DNA of 64,000 nucleotides from NCBI GenBank assembly GCA_016859345.1, contig CM029111.1, positions 10,226,714-10,290,713 of the forward strand. The letters run 5' to 3'. The notes under the pieces are model-generated. The model did not search any database, was not told where the DNA came from, and was given only the letters and a program-made list of their open reading frames with translations. Positions 35,976 to 49,900 of this stretch are shown here, piece by piece (position 1 is the first letter of the stretch; each line of letters opens with the position of its first letter). The DNA is from Istiophorus platypterus (Eukaryota; Chordata; Actinopteri; Istiophoriformes; Istiophoridae). A program made the position numbers and the translations under genes.

Positions 35976-38336
35976 TGCTTCCTAATCTCTCCCACTGGTG
36001 TGTCTCAACTCATTCAGGGTGTTGCTCCCTCTGTAACACCCCTGCTTATTATCACCTATCACTGTAATTACCTTATATCATCCACTGGCCTTTATATCAA
36101 AACAGTTTGAGGTAATGTTTTGTTAAATTGTTATGAGAGCTACTATCACTGTTCCAAACAATCAAACTGTTCCATCATTACTTAATGGGAAATAGCACAG
36201 TTGTATAAACATTTATCCATGTGAGAGGCGCATGGATGACAGAGAGCAATGAGTAACATCCTTTCATCAAACTAATAAGAATATCAGTTCCAGTATTTTT
36301 GCAAAAATAATACTCAAAGTATGTAAAGTTGTAGCTGATGACAATAAGTTCTGCTTGCGTAATGTCAAAGTGGCAAAGTGTAACCTAATCAGTTTCAGAT
36401 TTAGGTTGGATCTTTGCCTCCACCATGTGGCATAAGGTGATATAACAATAGTTTGAACTGCAAAGTTTCTTATTATTACTATTGGGTAAGGTCCCTTTTT
36501 AACATACAATATGTAGTGTACATCGACAAATGATAATGCATTTACTGTTTGTTGTTAAATCTTAATAATAATTTTACTTTAAAGACTTCTTTTCCAACAA
36601 CATTTAACATTTAAAGATATGCAATCAAGTGTTTGTGTCTCTAACTAATTGATTAAAAATATTTATTCCTTCTTCAAATGAACCTTTGAATTATCCAAAC
36701 CTAATAATATATTTGTTTCAAGACTGATATTACTGAATTGGGTTTATTTTTGTTTGTTTGTTGTTGTTGTTGTTGTTTTTCAGTAACTGTGTTTCAGTAA
36801 CTTAAACTCAGTCACTTTTGAAAATTTTGTTCAGGTTGTAATTTCTGAGCCAGTGTGTTTTGTATTATATCTCATAGCAGTGTGTACTTGACAGATAGAT
36901 TAAATCAGTAAGCTATCTTTAACCTGTTAATTGACATGATTTAGTTTATATCTGCAATTATATCTGCTATTTCAGAAATCTTTGAATTATGAATTTTCTG
37001 TAAAGTTAATCTTTTCCACAATTTTCTACCTATTTTTACATCTGACGGGGAAAAACAGTTCCAAGAGTTACTTGCCCCCCTATGTCTACACGGTTGTATC
37101 ATTAAATTATATTATATTATTTTGTTGATAACACAGTGATATATTTTTAGCCAGAACAGCATGTTCTCTTTCCAGTAATTTGAGGATAAAAGAGATAGAG
37201 AGATTAAGAGGGGGAAACAGGTGGCAGCCTCTTGACAATCATTCTTACTGGTCTCAGGGAGTTCCCGCACATTTATTCTTGAGGACAGCTTACCTTTTCA
37301 TCTCCCACAGCTGAGATTAATCATCTGCAGGCACTAAATTGAATTAGAGAAATACTTTCCTTGTTTTGTAATGGAGCAGTGTCTTTGGATTAGGATTGGA
37401 TTACCGCCAGTGTAAAATATTAGAAGTTGTTTACACACTGATGAGCAGTAGCCTGTGAAATGAAGTGTGTTATAGATCATCTCATATAGCACGCTGCATA
37501 ATGGCTATCCAGAAACTGTGGGGTAAAGGCACATGATCACATGTGGGAATCTTTTGACAGGATTTACTGATGTGGTCCTCTCAGAGACACAGACACATGT
37601 TTTACTTTTTGGGGGATTTTTTTTTTTACCTGACATTATGAAATGTATTATTATAAAACATTTAAATGGACTATCAATGAGTAAACATGATTGAAAGTCA
37701 TGGCAGCATTGGGGAATACACATGAACTACCCCTCATTTCTGTCAGTATTATCATGTTACTTACTCCTGCCATGCAATAATGATTAAATGTCAAAAAATG
37801 CATGTGTGTATACTGTAGTAGCACATTATTGCAACCAAATCCTTTCATTTGCTTTGCAGCAAAGACATTTCTTTTGAAACTGCAGCAGCGACTGATATGC
37901 ATCTATTGAGATCAATTGAGATGTTTCTTCACCTCTCAGCCAGTAACAAAAGCTCAGTGTGTTTGACTAATAACAGAGTTTTCTCCAGAGTTCACATTGA
38001 AACCATTTATCCTGTTATGCAATATAAAATGATATACAAATCTTTGGCCATGACATTTGAAAAGTGGATTCATGGAGACTGTGTATTGATCAGCAGTGTA
38101 GTTAGATAATGAAGGTAACTAAATCACTTTCCAGAGGAGATGGAAAGATCATTTTGGCAAGGATAAAAGCATTTTTCACTCCTCATAAAACATTAAGTCA
38201 AACAACATGTAGCCTAAGTGGCCTAAATCTTTTAATGAGGTTATTACCCATTCTTTAGATGTGTTCATGTATAAAAGCACTAGTAGCCGGACAGCTTGAT
38301 AGCATTATACTTTGGATTTGGTATTGATGATTAACT
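35976..38336. other. fmod 3' flank and intergenic region, no gene recognised
   Basis: AT-rich sequence presumably starting with the fmod 3' UTR. A (TTG)n run lies at about 36755-36778. No convincing exon, RNA gene or named repeat was seen; short open frames here lack support. Confidence 0.5.
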
Positions 38337-38342
38337 TTTATT
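38337..38342 (-). terminator. csf1: Candidate csf1 polyadenylation signal
   Basis: Plus-strand tttatt reads AATAAA on the minus strand, about 335 bases past the csf1 stop codon. Confidence 0.4.
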
Positions 38343-38674
38343 ATCAATACGGTGAATGCATAGAGTGAAACTAATAAATAACTTGTGAAAACAACAACAT
38401 TAAAAACATTACAAACAGTTGGTTAAGTGGCAGAAATTGGAGACACATTTTTCAATATTCGTAACTAGTGTAAAAATAAAACTTTTTTTAAGGGAACTTG
38501 AAAAGAAATCTGCCCAAGATAACACATAAACATAATATACACAGCATCTTTCTCTAGATAAGGTCCATCTTTTCTCTCAGTCAAAATGAAGCTTCCGATT
38601 AAATAGGTGAGCATGATACATTACATACACGATACTGATGTGGAAACTTGTTCTCAATGGTTAAATTTACAGCT

Positions 38675-41600
38675 TCACGAGTGTTCTGTTTGCTGCTGCA
38701 TCGATGTGCTCTTTACCACCTGAGGAGAGAGAAACACAGAAAATACAAAGAATATAAGGACATACTGTAGTTGCACTGCAAGCTTTACACTGAGCCTGAC
38801 ACAAGCATTTGTTTAAAACATCAGATCTGTGCTTGCTCCAGTCATTAATTTGATCATAGGTTAGAAGGATACTCACATTATTGTGGCTCCATCTCTGTGT
38901 CCTGCAGATTTCTGGTGTAATCCAAATGACAAATGGATGTATTAGGTTGACTTCAAGAAACATAGAAAGACCTGTCATTTTTTTTTTCTTTTTTCTTTTA
39001 CAGGTTAGTATGTTCTTACCTAGAGTTCATGTAAGATCTTGATCTGTGAGGGTCGTGAGTTTTCTGTTTGGAAAGAAAAGATTATGAAATTAAACTAACT
39101 GACACAAGGTGAGAAACTACACTGTGAGTGACAAAGCAGCAGAATCACCTCATTTTATTAACTTCTGATGTAACTAAATCACTTGAAAACTGTGCTAGAG
39201 TTCTGACTGATGATAGAGCAGGAGCCGACTGACAGGGTTGTATGTGAAGATTAATTTGGGGAGAATGTGACAGAGTTGGAACACGCTGAACACATACAAG
39301 GCCTGGGCAGCAAAAAGCTGGTTCTGCGAGAAAAGTCTCCTTCGGTAACTCAAAATATTTCTGTTCTCCTACCATCAAAACTTAAGCGGTGGGAGTCCAA
39401 GCTGAACCACAGCCTCCATTCTGCATGACTGGGTTAACTGCAAATTTTTACCGCCAACGCTCTTAATAAAAGTCCTCAGCGACATGATGTTTATGTTACT
39501 TTGTTCACCCCTGGGGATAGAACAAAGCTAGGTCTTGACATTCGAATGGTGGGTGGTGGCCCTAGGAAGGTTGGAGGTCAGATTAAAGAGGGTCATTTTA
39601 AATCTTTTTTTTGAAGCTTTAGAATTTCTACACACTGATTCTCACAGCAGAAACTGTGTTTGAGTGATGGGTACTCTGGGTCCTTTGAAAGAGGCAGTTT
39701 GTTTATCTCCTGAGACTAAAAAGAGCCATATGTTTGGCTCCTGTTTTGACCGTGGTGTGGTTATTGATCTGAATACAGAAAGGTTTTTTACATAAATACT
39801 CCCGAATTGACCACAAAGAGGCGTATATGGACAGAGCTTGCCTTATCTTATTGAACTCTCACAGTGCTCAGCTTGTCACAACCTATGAATTGTGAACTGG
39901 CCTAGAAATTGTATGACCATCTACCTATGCATGGAACGCTAAGTTAGAAAACATGGACTCCTTTGTTTGACGGCGCATCATTTCTTCTTGCACAAATACT
40001 GAAAAAAGGTAACAAACCAAGTGCATATTGTAATTTACAGCTCATTCGGCTGAAAAAAAGATATATAAACATCACTATAAATATATATACACATCAATAT
40101 ATGTAATTAATTGTGGCATGACAAATGATGATGCCAATCAAGGCTTCATGGTGACAGACCAAGCACAGCAACTGACACAAACCTCCTGATCCTGTCATTT
40201 TTAAACAGAATATTCACGACATACATCTGCCCCAAGTAACATGCAATTTCCAGTGTTCATTTCCTCACACAGCATTATAAGCCCTCTCATTCCATTGTAG
40301 GCACATATGCTCACTAAGCACAGAGATGATGTTGATTAGAGTCAGAGAGGGCACACGCTCAGAACTTGGTTTTTGAGGGGCAGTTGGCGGGTCAACAATC
40401 ACTCACTGAAGCAAAAAGCAGGAGAAAACATGGCTGGCAGACTAGTGGAAGCATTCCGCAACCGGAGGACTAGCCACCTCATCAAGCATTTCAATGCAGT
40501 CACCCTCTATCTGTGCTCGGGCATCCACTGCCATTCATACTGCATCCATCATACTATTCTGTGTGTGTTATGTCACCACAAGCAATCGGCTAAACAAAGG
40601 TAGGAAAAATCAGCAGATCCTAAGCAAGACATCAGTCCCACCTGCTCTCTCAAGCTGTCTAGTCTTGGTATTTCAAGCTCAGTCAATCAGCTCTTAATAA
40701 AACAATCAAATGCTCCTGAATATATAATGTATCTAGGTCAAATGCGGATCAAAAATTTCCCCGCGCGGACTGAAGGATAAGACGTAACTTTTATAACCTG
40801 ACGATGTTAACACTAAACACAGCCATTGCCACTTTATAACTGTCTTCAGCCAGTAAGGAGCTGGTTCCTATGTGACCATGTTTCATTTCCTAGAAGATAA
40901 AACGTTAAGGGAAGAGTGCCACAGACTGTTGTAGACCTAATATAACTAAACCAAGGTCGGATGTAATTAGAAAAAAAAAAAAAAAAAGCTTTTTTTCCAT
41001 TTTCATTAAACCCTGTACTGTTAGCACACCTATTAGCATATTATTGCTTTCTAAAGAACCTATGTTTTTATTAGTAATACTCTGCAGCTGGCAGTATTTC
41101 AGCACCTTTATTTTATGGGGTTCTCAAGCTCCTATCACACCTTTTGTCATAAAAGCATGGTTGCAGCAGTATTCATTAGAATAGATTAGAGTTGCTCAGT
41201 CTTTTTTGATATCAAGGTCTTGACTAAAGCTTAAGGAATAAGGACAAATGTGGAGGGCAGGTACTTCTGCATGTGGGTGTGCTAATGAGAGCTGAGCCAG
41301 GTCACCAAGGCCAGCTTTATTATCTGCTTTATGACTGGAATGCACGGCTGACTTTATTAGTGCACGTGATTTAGGAATTAACAAAACCGAAGCACCAGTA
41401 CCTTTTGCACAATGAGACAGTAGAGAATAAGTATGAACAGCAGTCCTCCGCAGATGGAGGTGATGATGAAGCCAAGCTTGTACAGGTCTCTGACTGGTCT
41501 TCTCTGAGAGGCCTTCACTGAATTCCTTTCATAGCTCTCTGTAGAAATGATGGGAAATCTGTGATTGCAATAGATCCACACATCTGCGTAATTCATCAGA

Positions 41601-44169
41601 GGCCTCTCAAGAAGACTGAGATTCCCACCTGTAGAAAATGTCGATGACTCTGTGAATGGCTCTGTGGTAGAGCCAAAGGTTTCTGTGTATTCGTGCTGGC
41701 AGCTCCAGTCTACTGGTGCATCGCTGGTCGTGACCAGCTCCCAGTAAACAGAAAGCACCTCCAAGGCCCTCTGCAGCGCCTCTGAAGGAGACCCCGTGTA
41801 GAAAGTCTCAAAACTCTCTGGCTTATCCTGCAGCAGATTCCGGGAAACATACCTTAAATATTTTCACATATTGCAGAATGATCTCCGCTGGACACTTCTT
41901 CATAGCGGATCTATCTTTTTCGTGATTTATATTACAGAAAATGTAATCCTTCCCCCCTGAGAAATAGGCTACAAGTACACTACTCTGAAACACACACTCA
42001 CCTCAACCTCTTCATTAAGCTGTGGCACACATTTCTGAGAATAGATGTTGAGGATGAGTGCCCTCAGGGACTGAACATAATCATCATTGACAGAACCCCG
42101 GCTGTATTTGAAGTGGGTGGTGAGGAGCTCCAGGATCCAGGGTAAAGCAGCTTTTACAAAGCAACATTTGCTCTGTGGGAAATCAGAGCATGAAGTGATA
42201 TACATGAAAGCACGATACATTTAACGGTGGGATTCAAATGTTTTGAAGGAAACAGCAACAATAAACAAATTATTACGTTACCAAACTTCTCTGCTCTATG
42301 AATGTGTAGGTTATTGAGCACCCACTTCTCAACTGATTATCCATCTGCAGAAACAACAAATATAGTTTCATGTGAGCTACATTTATACTTTTGTTTTAAC
42401 AACTGTTTTCAATTAGGTTTTAACACCTACCAGATGCCTGAGTGTAAACAGGTGTTCCCTAGTGATGGAGTGCCTGCATGGACCAGGGACTTCAGCCATA
42501 TTCAGAGGGAAGCTCAGGAACATAAGCACACACAGACACTTAACCTGCAACTGACATAGCCATTCATTATCTTCATTACCTTCTCATCCCTCAAATCTAA
42601 CACATATGGACATGTAATTAGCTTTAAAGTGCACCTCAAGTAGAAATTTTCATGTAGATTATGCATCCTGGGATCCTGTCCTCAACCATTTCAAGAGCAA
42701 AGTTGCTCTAAATCAGTGATCCCTCCCAAATTGTTATCATCTTTCCTTCATAAGGGAACTTTCTTATAAGTTGTTTTTACAAGGAAAAACAAGTTCAAAG
42801 CAAACTTAAATGGAATTTCCCCCTAATTTGTACCATAAAAGTATAATAGTATCTGAGTAATTCCTGCCTTTCCATCCTACATCTAGTAGTTAATAGACAA
42901 CATTGTTTGGTTACAATAAAAGCAATACCTTCTTTCTAGCCCTTAACATTATTTGCGCATGACAGTTCTGCTTCTCCATTCAGGTCCCGACAGACTGAGG
43001 AATTGGGGTGGGTTTGGGCAACATGTAAAGTGCCTCTTTGCTGCAACACTACCATCGAACAATGTTTAAAGTTGCATGACCTAAGAAGAACCCAGCTTAG
43101 TGTTAGACAACTTATAAGTATTGTCAAATAGTGCCCTCTAACATGGAAGCATGGCCCATTAGAGCAGCATGCACGGACGCCGCCTGTAGTCAATGATGTC
43201 TGCTATCAAGTACCTTTTGGCAGTTGTAACAGTTTAAATGAGCTCCAGATGGAATTAATCCTTCCACACAGGATTAAAACACAGTGACAAGCATATGTTT
43301 CCCACACTGCAGGCAATATGTGTGCACTGAAAGGTATTCCAATCTAATCATAACCTTGACTCACTTGACCTGTGAGTTTGATGCAGCTTTTGGAAAAAAC
43401 TTTTAGGGACAAACACCAGCAAAACCCTAAATTGAAACAATAAAACATGATTTATTTGTTGCCTGTTGATTTCTGAGATGTATTAAGGCACAAAGTACAG
43501 TTCATTGAAAGCCACACGAGAAGAGAAGTATTCTTTTGATATTCTTCATCTGCTCCTCATACAATGTTTAGCTGTATAGTTTAACTCTTGATTAGATTTC
43601 ATGCAACCTAAACTGCAGTTCCTGTACTTTTTATGTCATGATTTACCATGAATTTTAATTGCTCAGTATGTTCATGCAAATTTCCAGGATCTGAAGGAAA
43701 GGAAAAAAGATAATCTGGTTTTATCCAATCATCAAAGCAAATTAAAAATCATAAACTTAAAAAGTGGAATTTGAAACAAAGAATAGAAAAAGTGATTCTC
43801 AAAGTAAAACAAGCTGCTATGTGGGACCTGGAAGACTATCATGCCAGCAGCCAAGTCTTATTGGGAACCCACTTAATGACTGATGATGACACATAATCAA
43901 ATTAATGTAATCTAATAAAACTATTGATGTGACTGGTTCAGGAACACATGATGCAAATGTCACCTATCACATGATTTGTTTTCTCCATGCTGTCCATGAC
44001 ATCTATGTAGGTCAGCAAACTGCTCAATCAAGCATCAAGCTTCATAGTCAGACTAACACTCACATACATTGTTCTTTTCTTCCGTTGGACTTTTTACTGC
44101 AACAATGATGGAAAATTTCTCACCTACCTTAGTTTTGCTCTGAGTCAGGGTGGACACAAGGATGGTCAT
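38675..44169 (-). CDS. csf1: Macrophage colony-stimulating factor (CSF-1), 9 coding exons, transmembrane form
   Basis: CSF-1 is the membrane-anchored or shed cytokine that drives macrophage growth through CSF1R. Coding exons in transcript order: 44169-44128, 42544-42431, 42344-42282, 42172-42002, 41827-41629, 41538-41402, 39063-39020, 38901-38877, 38719-38675. All phases agree, giving 279 residues. A hydrophobic signal core (CLCVLMFLSFPL, about 18-29) precedes EVPGPCRHSITREHL. The four-helix cytokine part includes LRSGCSITYTF, KAALPWILELLTTHFKYSRG, LNIYSQKCVPQLNEEVE and PVDWSC. A short Ser/Thr-rich stalk follows, then one membrane helix (about 218-240) and a basic tail with RSRSYMNSR. The long spacer of mammalian CSF1 (554 residues) is absent, so this fits a short teleost paralog (csf1a or csf1b, not decided). 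The identity rests on remembered fish M-CSF features. The small first and last exons are inferred from splice phase. Confidence 0.85.
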
Positions 44170-45000
44170 CTGGTACGTGTTTGACAATAGAAAACACCAG
44201 ACTCCTCTGTCACACACATTGAAGCAAAGAGATCCTTTTCATATATTCAGTTTCACTCCACAGAAAGGAATTTGCCGTTAAGTAAATTTGACACCTCGTC
44301 ATGTGGTGCTGTTCTTCAAAGCATTGCCTGATGTGCTCCTCCTGCACAGAGTGAGTTCAAACCAAGACTGACTGTCTCAGCTGACAGTCGGCCCTTTTTA
44401 AAGACCTCCCCTCTCGTCTGCTTGACAAGATACAGCGTCCCGCTCTCTGCAGATGTGTTATAACAAATTGTTTTTTGGGTTGTGGATTGACCGGATAATA
44501 TATTTTCAAGTGTGACAAGAGTCCCCATAAATTTTTGTAAATTCTAAATTGGCCAAAAAGAGCTTGTGGGAGCTTTAAGAGGATGCTGATAACATCTGTA
44601 TTTGTTCTTGAAACTCCCTTGAGTCAGTGTTGAAAGCAACCTGCCTTTAAATCACTTTTCCACATATGAACAATTTTGATCAAGGTCCACGCACCCCCAC
44701 ATTCCTCAGGAGAATAAATGCTGCGGTCAAGTGGTGACACCTCAGTGAAACTGAGCAAGAAGAAAAGACGAAGAAAAATGCAAAATTTCAACTCTTGGGA
44801 AGATATGCAATTCACTGTGGGGATATACAGAAGATGTTGAAAGCTTAAGCCGCTGCTTGGGGAATACAGAAATTTTTATTTGCTTTTTTGGTTTTTTTTT
44901 ATCAATATCATGTTGCAGCAAGAGAAAACTAGGTTTATTGCATTAGTGAGTGAGTGTGTGCTACTATTTGTGAGACCAGACCTGAACCAAAGTGAGGGAA
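44170..45000. other. csf1 upstream region, no gene recognised
   Basis: This probably includes the csf1 promoter and 5' UTR. An AT-rich TATA-like string (tttaaaaag, minus strand, near 44393-44401) is present but not convincing. No other exon or repeat is clear. Confidence 0.4.

Positions 45001-45002
<2 letters not shown>

Positions 45003-45049
<47 letters not shown>
45003..45049 (+). repeat. (AC)n microsatellite
   Basis: A perfect dinucleotide AC run of about 47 bases in intergenic DNA. Confidence 0.95.
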
Positions 45050-45050
<1 letters not shown>

Positions 45051-45284
45051 TCTGACAAACACCTTTATGAGCTATTTTTGATGAGGAATTCTTCTCATAA
45101 TGGATCAACAGACTCCCACAGAGAGGAAAAACATTCAGCCTGGGATCAGTTAACACAGGAAGTGACTTGTTGCACTTTGCATTGTGAACACATTCATACA
45201 CTCAACATTACTAACTCATGCTCAAACTCAACTCATTTATTGGTGTCACAGTGTGGAATGTATCATTTTGTAGTATTGAAATAA

Positions 45285-45545
45285 TTGGGCACATGTACTC
45301 AAGTACATTAACTAAACAATCTTGAAGTACTACAGAGGTAAATTTTAGTTACTGGCTACTTTGGAGATTAACCTTTTACACACAAAATATATGATGAACA
45401 AATTAAATATGATGAATTTTTGGAGATTAGACCACATAAAAGCATTAGGAGTAATTTAAATTAGCCCCATCCCAATCAGCAACAACATCAAAATGCTGCA
45501 AACAATACAGCATCAAGAATAACAATCTTAAAATATAATATATAT
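45285..45545 (+). repeat. Dispersed fish 'AAGTAC' repeat
   Basis: The phrases tgtactcaagtacatta, ttttagttactggctacttt, ttttacacacaaaatatatgatg and atcaaaatgctgc follow the order of a very common teleost repeat. A second, split copy flanks the unnamed repeat in ren intron 8. Confidence 0.65.
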
Positions 45546-45714
45546 GATTTCTATTTATTTGTTTTCATTTTAAAATATACAATTATTACAAAGGAGTTTT
45601 AGGTACACAAAGACATTCACATATGTATATATACAAATATACAAATGCCCTATAACCTACATTTACTCGTGAATTTAGTTAAAAGTAAAATGTATTACCT
45701 TAAACTAAAATTAA

Positions 45715-45780
45715 AATAAATAAATTAAAAAAAATAAATAAATTAAAAAAAATAAATATATATATATATATACATATATG
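45715..45780 (+). repeat. A-rich (TAAA)n and (TA)n low-complexity tract
   Basis: Repeated ataaataaattaaaaaa units grade into a TA dinucleotide run near 45757-45771. Confidence 0.85.
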
Positions 45781-46224
45781 CACAGAAATTAGAGCTGTAC
45801 ACTTTTTATTTGTAAAAGAGTATTTTTACACTGTGGAATTATTGTGATAAGGATAAACTTTTTCTTATTGTCATGAAAAATCCAAAACCGACAATGAATA
45901 ATCCTGCTAACAAGCATTTGGTATCTAAACCCTGATATTTCGCATTCCTCTTCTCAGTCCCAAATACACCAGCCTGTTACATTATAGCCTCAAATGTTTA
46001 TTCATTTTTTCCCTGAAAGCAGTGGCAGAGTCATGTGGGACCACTGATGAACCAAAGCTCCCGAGGGTATAACCGGATTACCTTGAAATTTGATACTTAG
46101 AATACCCTTTTTACTGTTGAAGGGACCACTGTGGCTTCTCTTTTAGTTAAGAATAATCTGATTTAAACACCAGAGATTTTTGATGTCAATAGCAAATACA
46201 TCCAAATAGAGTTTTGAAGCAAGC

Positions 46225-46893
46225 TATGAGCGACGCTAGCATGGCAAGCGAATTGCAGCACAGTCACAAGAAGAACAAGCTGGATGAAAGAAAAGTTTCA
46301 TCTTCCATGTGAGCTTGTAAGGGAAAAGCCATGAAAGAAATTGACCAGATTAGCAAAGTACTGATGGTCCTGCAGCCCGATGTCAAACAAATCAAGGACG
46401 ACATTGCAGGGCTCCAAACAGATGTGGACAGCATCCTACCATGGAGGATGCTGTCGGCTCTGACGGAAAGGAACTCATTATGGTGGTATAGGATGGGTGT
46501 TGACTTTGATAGGTGCCAGAACCTGAGGTCGGTTGGACTAAAAGAGAGGTTCAAGGATGGCAAACCAAACCGAGCCCAGCATCAACAAGCCCTGAACCGA
46601 TTCGTGATGAGAGCCGCCCTTCGAGGAAAAGTTGGTTGCCACAAGGAGAAAATAAAGAAGTGGATGCGATGGTATGTGAGGGGTCTGGAAACTCTCTTAC
46701 TTCACAGATATGATGAGAGAATTGGCAGAGAAGATGATCAAGTTTACGGAGGTGAGGAGGAAGATGCATGCCCTGGACATATGCTTGACCCTGGAACGTG
46801 CAGCAGAACTGTGTCTCACTGGGATGGAAAAACATATGAAATTCGATTTAGCAATGGATTTTTTTGGACAAAGAGACCCCTGAACCCTCAGCA
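46225..46893 (+). mobile_element. Decayed L1-like ORF1 (RNA-binding, transposase_22-type) relic
   Basis: An N-terminal coiled-coil-like part (MKEIDQISKVLMVLQPDVKQ, from 46331) leads to a frame-broken RRM-like middle (CQNLRSVGLKERFKDGKP, near 46520-46563). In another frame, the C-terminal domain is recognisable from about 46698 (YFTDMMRELAEKMIKFTEVR, RRKMHALDICLTL), ending with TGA at 46891-46893. The order matches L1 ORF1p. At least one frameshift and earlier stops make it inactive. I did not recognise ORF2 downstream. Confidence 0.75.
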
Positions 46894-46904
46894 AATAGAC
46901 TGAA

Positions 46905-49900
46905 CTAGTATGGAAAACACGCTCAATAAATGTCACATTTTAAATATATAAACTGCTGGTAAAAATTATCTACAAACTGGATTTAATTTCTCTTTCCTCT
47001 TCTTCTGAGAGAGAACTGCTTTGCTTTATAATATTTTGTTTAGGAAGAAAATTGACAAATGACTGAACCAAGCCTCTCATTTGTACTGTAATCAACAGAC
47101 GGGGACTGAGCTTGGCAGAGGAGACTCGGTTTTGCCATTCCGCTTGGAGGTGTGAGTAGGATTCATGACAGAGGTCCCATTGATGAAAGGTTTACATATT
47201 TAATCTTATGTGCATAGAGGTCTATAAGAGAACTCTTTTTCTGTTTACTTGTGTAGGGAGCCAAGGCCTGCTTAACATTTTTTCTTAAAAGGTGGATCTC
47301 TCCAGCAGTTTGGGTTGCCATTTAAAAAGGATATGTTATTGGTGACACATTTCTATTTTGAGGAGACGAATGTGGGAGGTTCTGAACGAAGCTCACGGAC
47401 TGAGTCGGGGGAAAGGGCACGTTACTGAAGGATAAACAAGAAATGAAGGAGTTAAGGGATATATAGACCTGCAGGTTATGGATAGACATTATTCCTCTAT
47501 CTACATATACTTTTTGTTATTATTAGCTTGAAATCAATGTTTTTGTTTGTGCAGGGTGTTCTAAAGAATGCACTCTTTTTGATTGGTTTGACGGTTGGAC
47601 AGCATCCTAAATACTTACATATAAGTGTGTTGATATTTTCAACATCTGGACTAACGCTCTCACATTTGGAGTATCAGGTGACAATAAACTCTATAATGTT
47701 CATTTGCAAAAACAAAATGCTTGTTATACCTTAACTTCCAACCAGCAGATGTGGCCCCTGTTGGAGATTCACTAGTTGACTCACAGATATTTTATTGTTC
47801 TTGCTGTAGTAAAAAGCGTGGGGTGGCAATAATCACGCTTATAAAGCTCAACTTTTTCATGCTGCAGCAACATGAAGACATTGAAAGCAGAGTTACACGT
47901 GACTGATGGAGATGAATGGAGTTAACCTTATTGAGAGCAATACGTACATTCTAAAGAAAGAGGTATTTCGATAAGGTGCAGGATGGGATTCTAGATGAAA
48001 CTCCTCCCCACCACTTACTAACCATAATATAGATAGGCCATACATTTACCGATTAACCACTTGGGCCTTGCTGATATTTATAAACCTCAGAGAAAAAACA
48101 AATACCTTTGTATCACACAATTGTAGATAACATTCAAGAGTAGATTGCTTTTTTTCATCGAATGACCTCACAGAAGGAGTGATGGTCTGAATTTTCAGGC
48201 TAATTACATTATCAGACCCTGCTACTGTGCAATTATGAAAAGTTAATGAAGAAATGAGGTGGACTCTCTCTTGAAATGGCCGATTTAGCTGCACATTGGG
48301 CAGAATATGATTCCCGCTTGGATTGGTTAAACTAGAGAAATCACTGCTCCTTTCACACTCATAAATGCCCTCTCACAGATTAAGCAAATAGATGGAGATA
48401 GAAACACGAGCGGATGTGTTCTGAGATGCATTAAATGATGGGGAAATCTCAGTACGGACACGTTTATTTTTCCATGTGATAAAATCCTCATGTGCTGATA
48501 TGGAGCTGGAGAAGAGGATACAACATTTATATCCCAGGAGAGACAAGGAGCAAGTTGACCACTTTATCTTCAAAGGGAGAGGGAAACTCATGAAATACCT
48601 CCACTTAAGGAGCAGTATAGGGAGTGTATTCAAAATGAGTTTAAAGGAATCTAATTTGTTACAGAAGCTCTTTGATTTAACCAACTTAAGCACAGTACCT
48701 CAGTGTTCTTAAAGATAAAAAAAAATAAAAAATACACAAAGTGATAATTGTGAGAGCTTAAGATTAGTTGGGATTGTTGGAATTGAATTTACTTCTTTGA
48801 TATCAGAAGTAAACTCAATCATTACAAAATCAGATAAGACCACAGTCCTCTAAAATTATTTCGGACTGGCCTGATACAAGATAGAAAGTGTGGCACGTTC
48901 TCAGAGGTTATATGGGAAACTCTGTGGTCCTTCTTCTTGGAAGAAAACTACTGGCAAAACTCGGGGAATAGATAAAACCAACCTTACCAGACTCCTGTGA
49001 GTTACGTCTTCCTGGTGATACAATGCTTGACACAGTGCGGTGTCACCAAGGCACAGTTTGGTTTCAAACTGACAGGCTTGATTATAAATGCAAGATTTCT
49101 CTTGTGACTGAAACAACATAAAACACTGGCGAATTTGTGGGACTTCCTAACTGCACCATTAAGTAAAACCGATTTGTGAGAACAGAATTTTTCAGCTCAC
49201 GGTTTAAAATTGAAAAGGTCAGTACCACATTAGACGAAACTCTGACACGTCCTCTCTGCAACTCGAACTTTTGTATTTAACAGTCGGTTTCACATTGACT
49301 CCTTTGGTGTTTCTCGTATTTGGTTGGCTGTGGGGTTGTTGTAAGTACCAGTTGATCCACATTTATTTGATAGACTACTGGCGACATATGTGGAATTTCC
49401 CCTGGAACTCCCCTGATTGTATTGAGCCAGCTTCCAACATTTCAAATACACAGTGCAACAAATGCTTGTGCAATAATGTTAATCTTTACTGCCTCCACCA
49501 ATTAACTTAAACTCTAACTATTTGACATTTTGAGAAATGGCCGAATTTTTGATTTCTTTTTACGAGATTTAGATGAAAAGACCAATTTTCTGTCTCTTTG
49601 CCCGTTCAGTATGAAGCTACAGCCACATTCGCCTAAAGTAGCATGAAACAACAGCAAGTCTGGATGTGTGTGAAGATAAAAAAAAAAATCCAGTACATAA
49701 CTGCATGTAAAAAAAACCAACATTTTTTTGTTTTTACACTTTGGCTTTTGTAGATGTTAAACAAATAAGATATAATGTTTTGATTAATGAGCTTTAGAGG
49801 TGCTGTTAGCCTTATTTTGTTAGTTTCAGACTAGCTAACTATCTGCTAGTTCCAGCTCCATTTTGAATTGACAAGTTTTAGACTGGCATTGATCATATCA

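Noticed and set aside
44876..45284. Open frames with long Thr-His or Cys-Val runs
   Set aside because: They are translations of the (AC)n microsatellite.
46331..46903. Long single open frame of 190 codons on the plus strand
   Set aside because: The frame runs through an L1-like ORF1 but leaves its reading frame part-way, so the later part is not the natural protein. It is annotated as a decayed retroelement rather than a gene.
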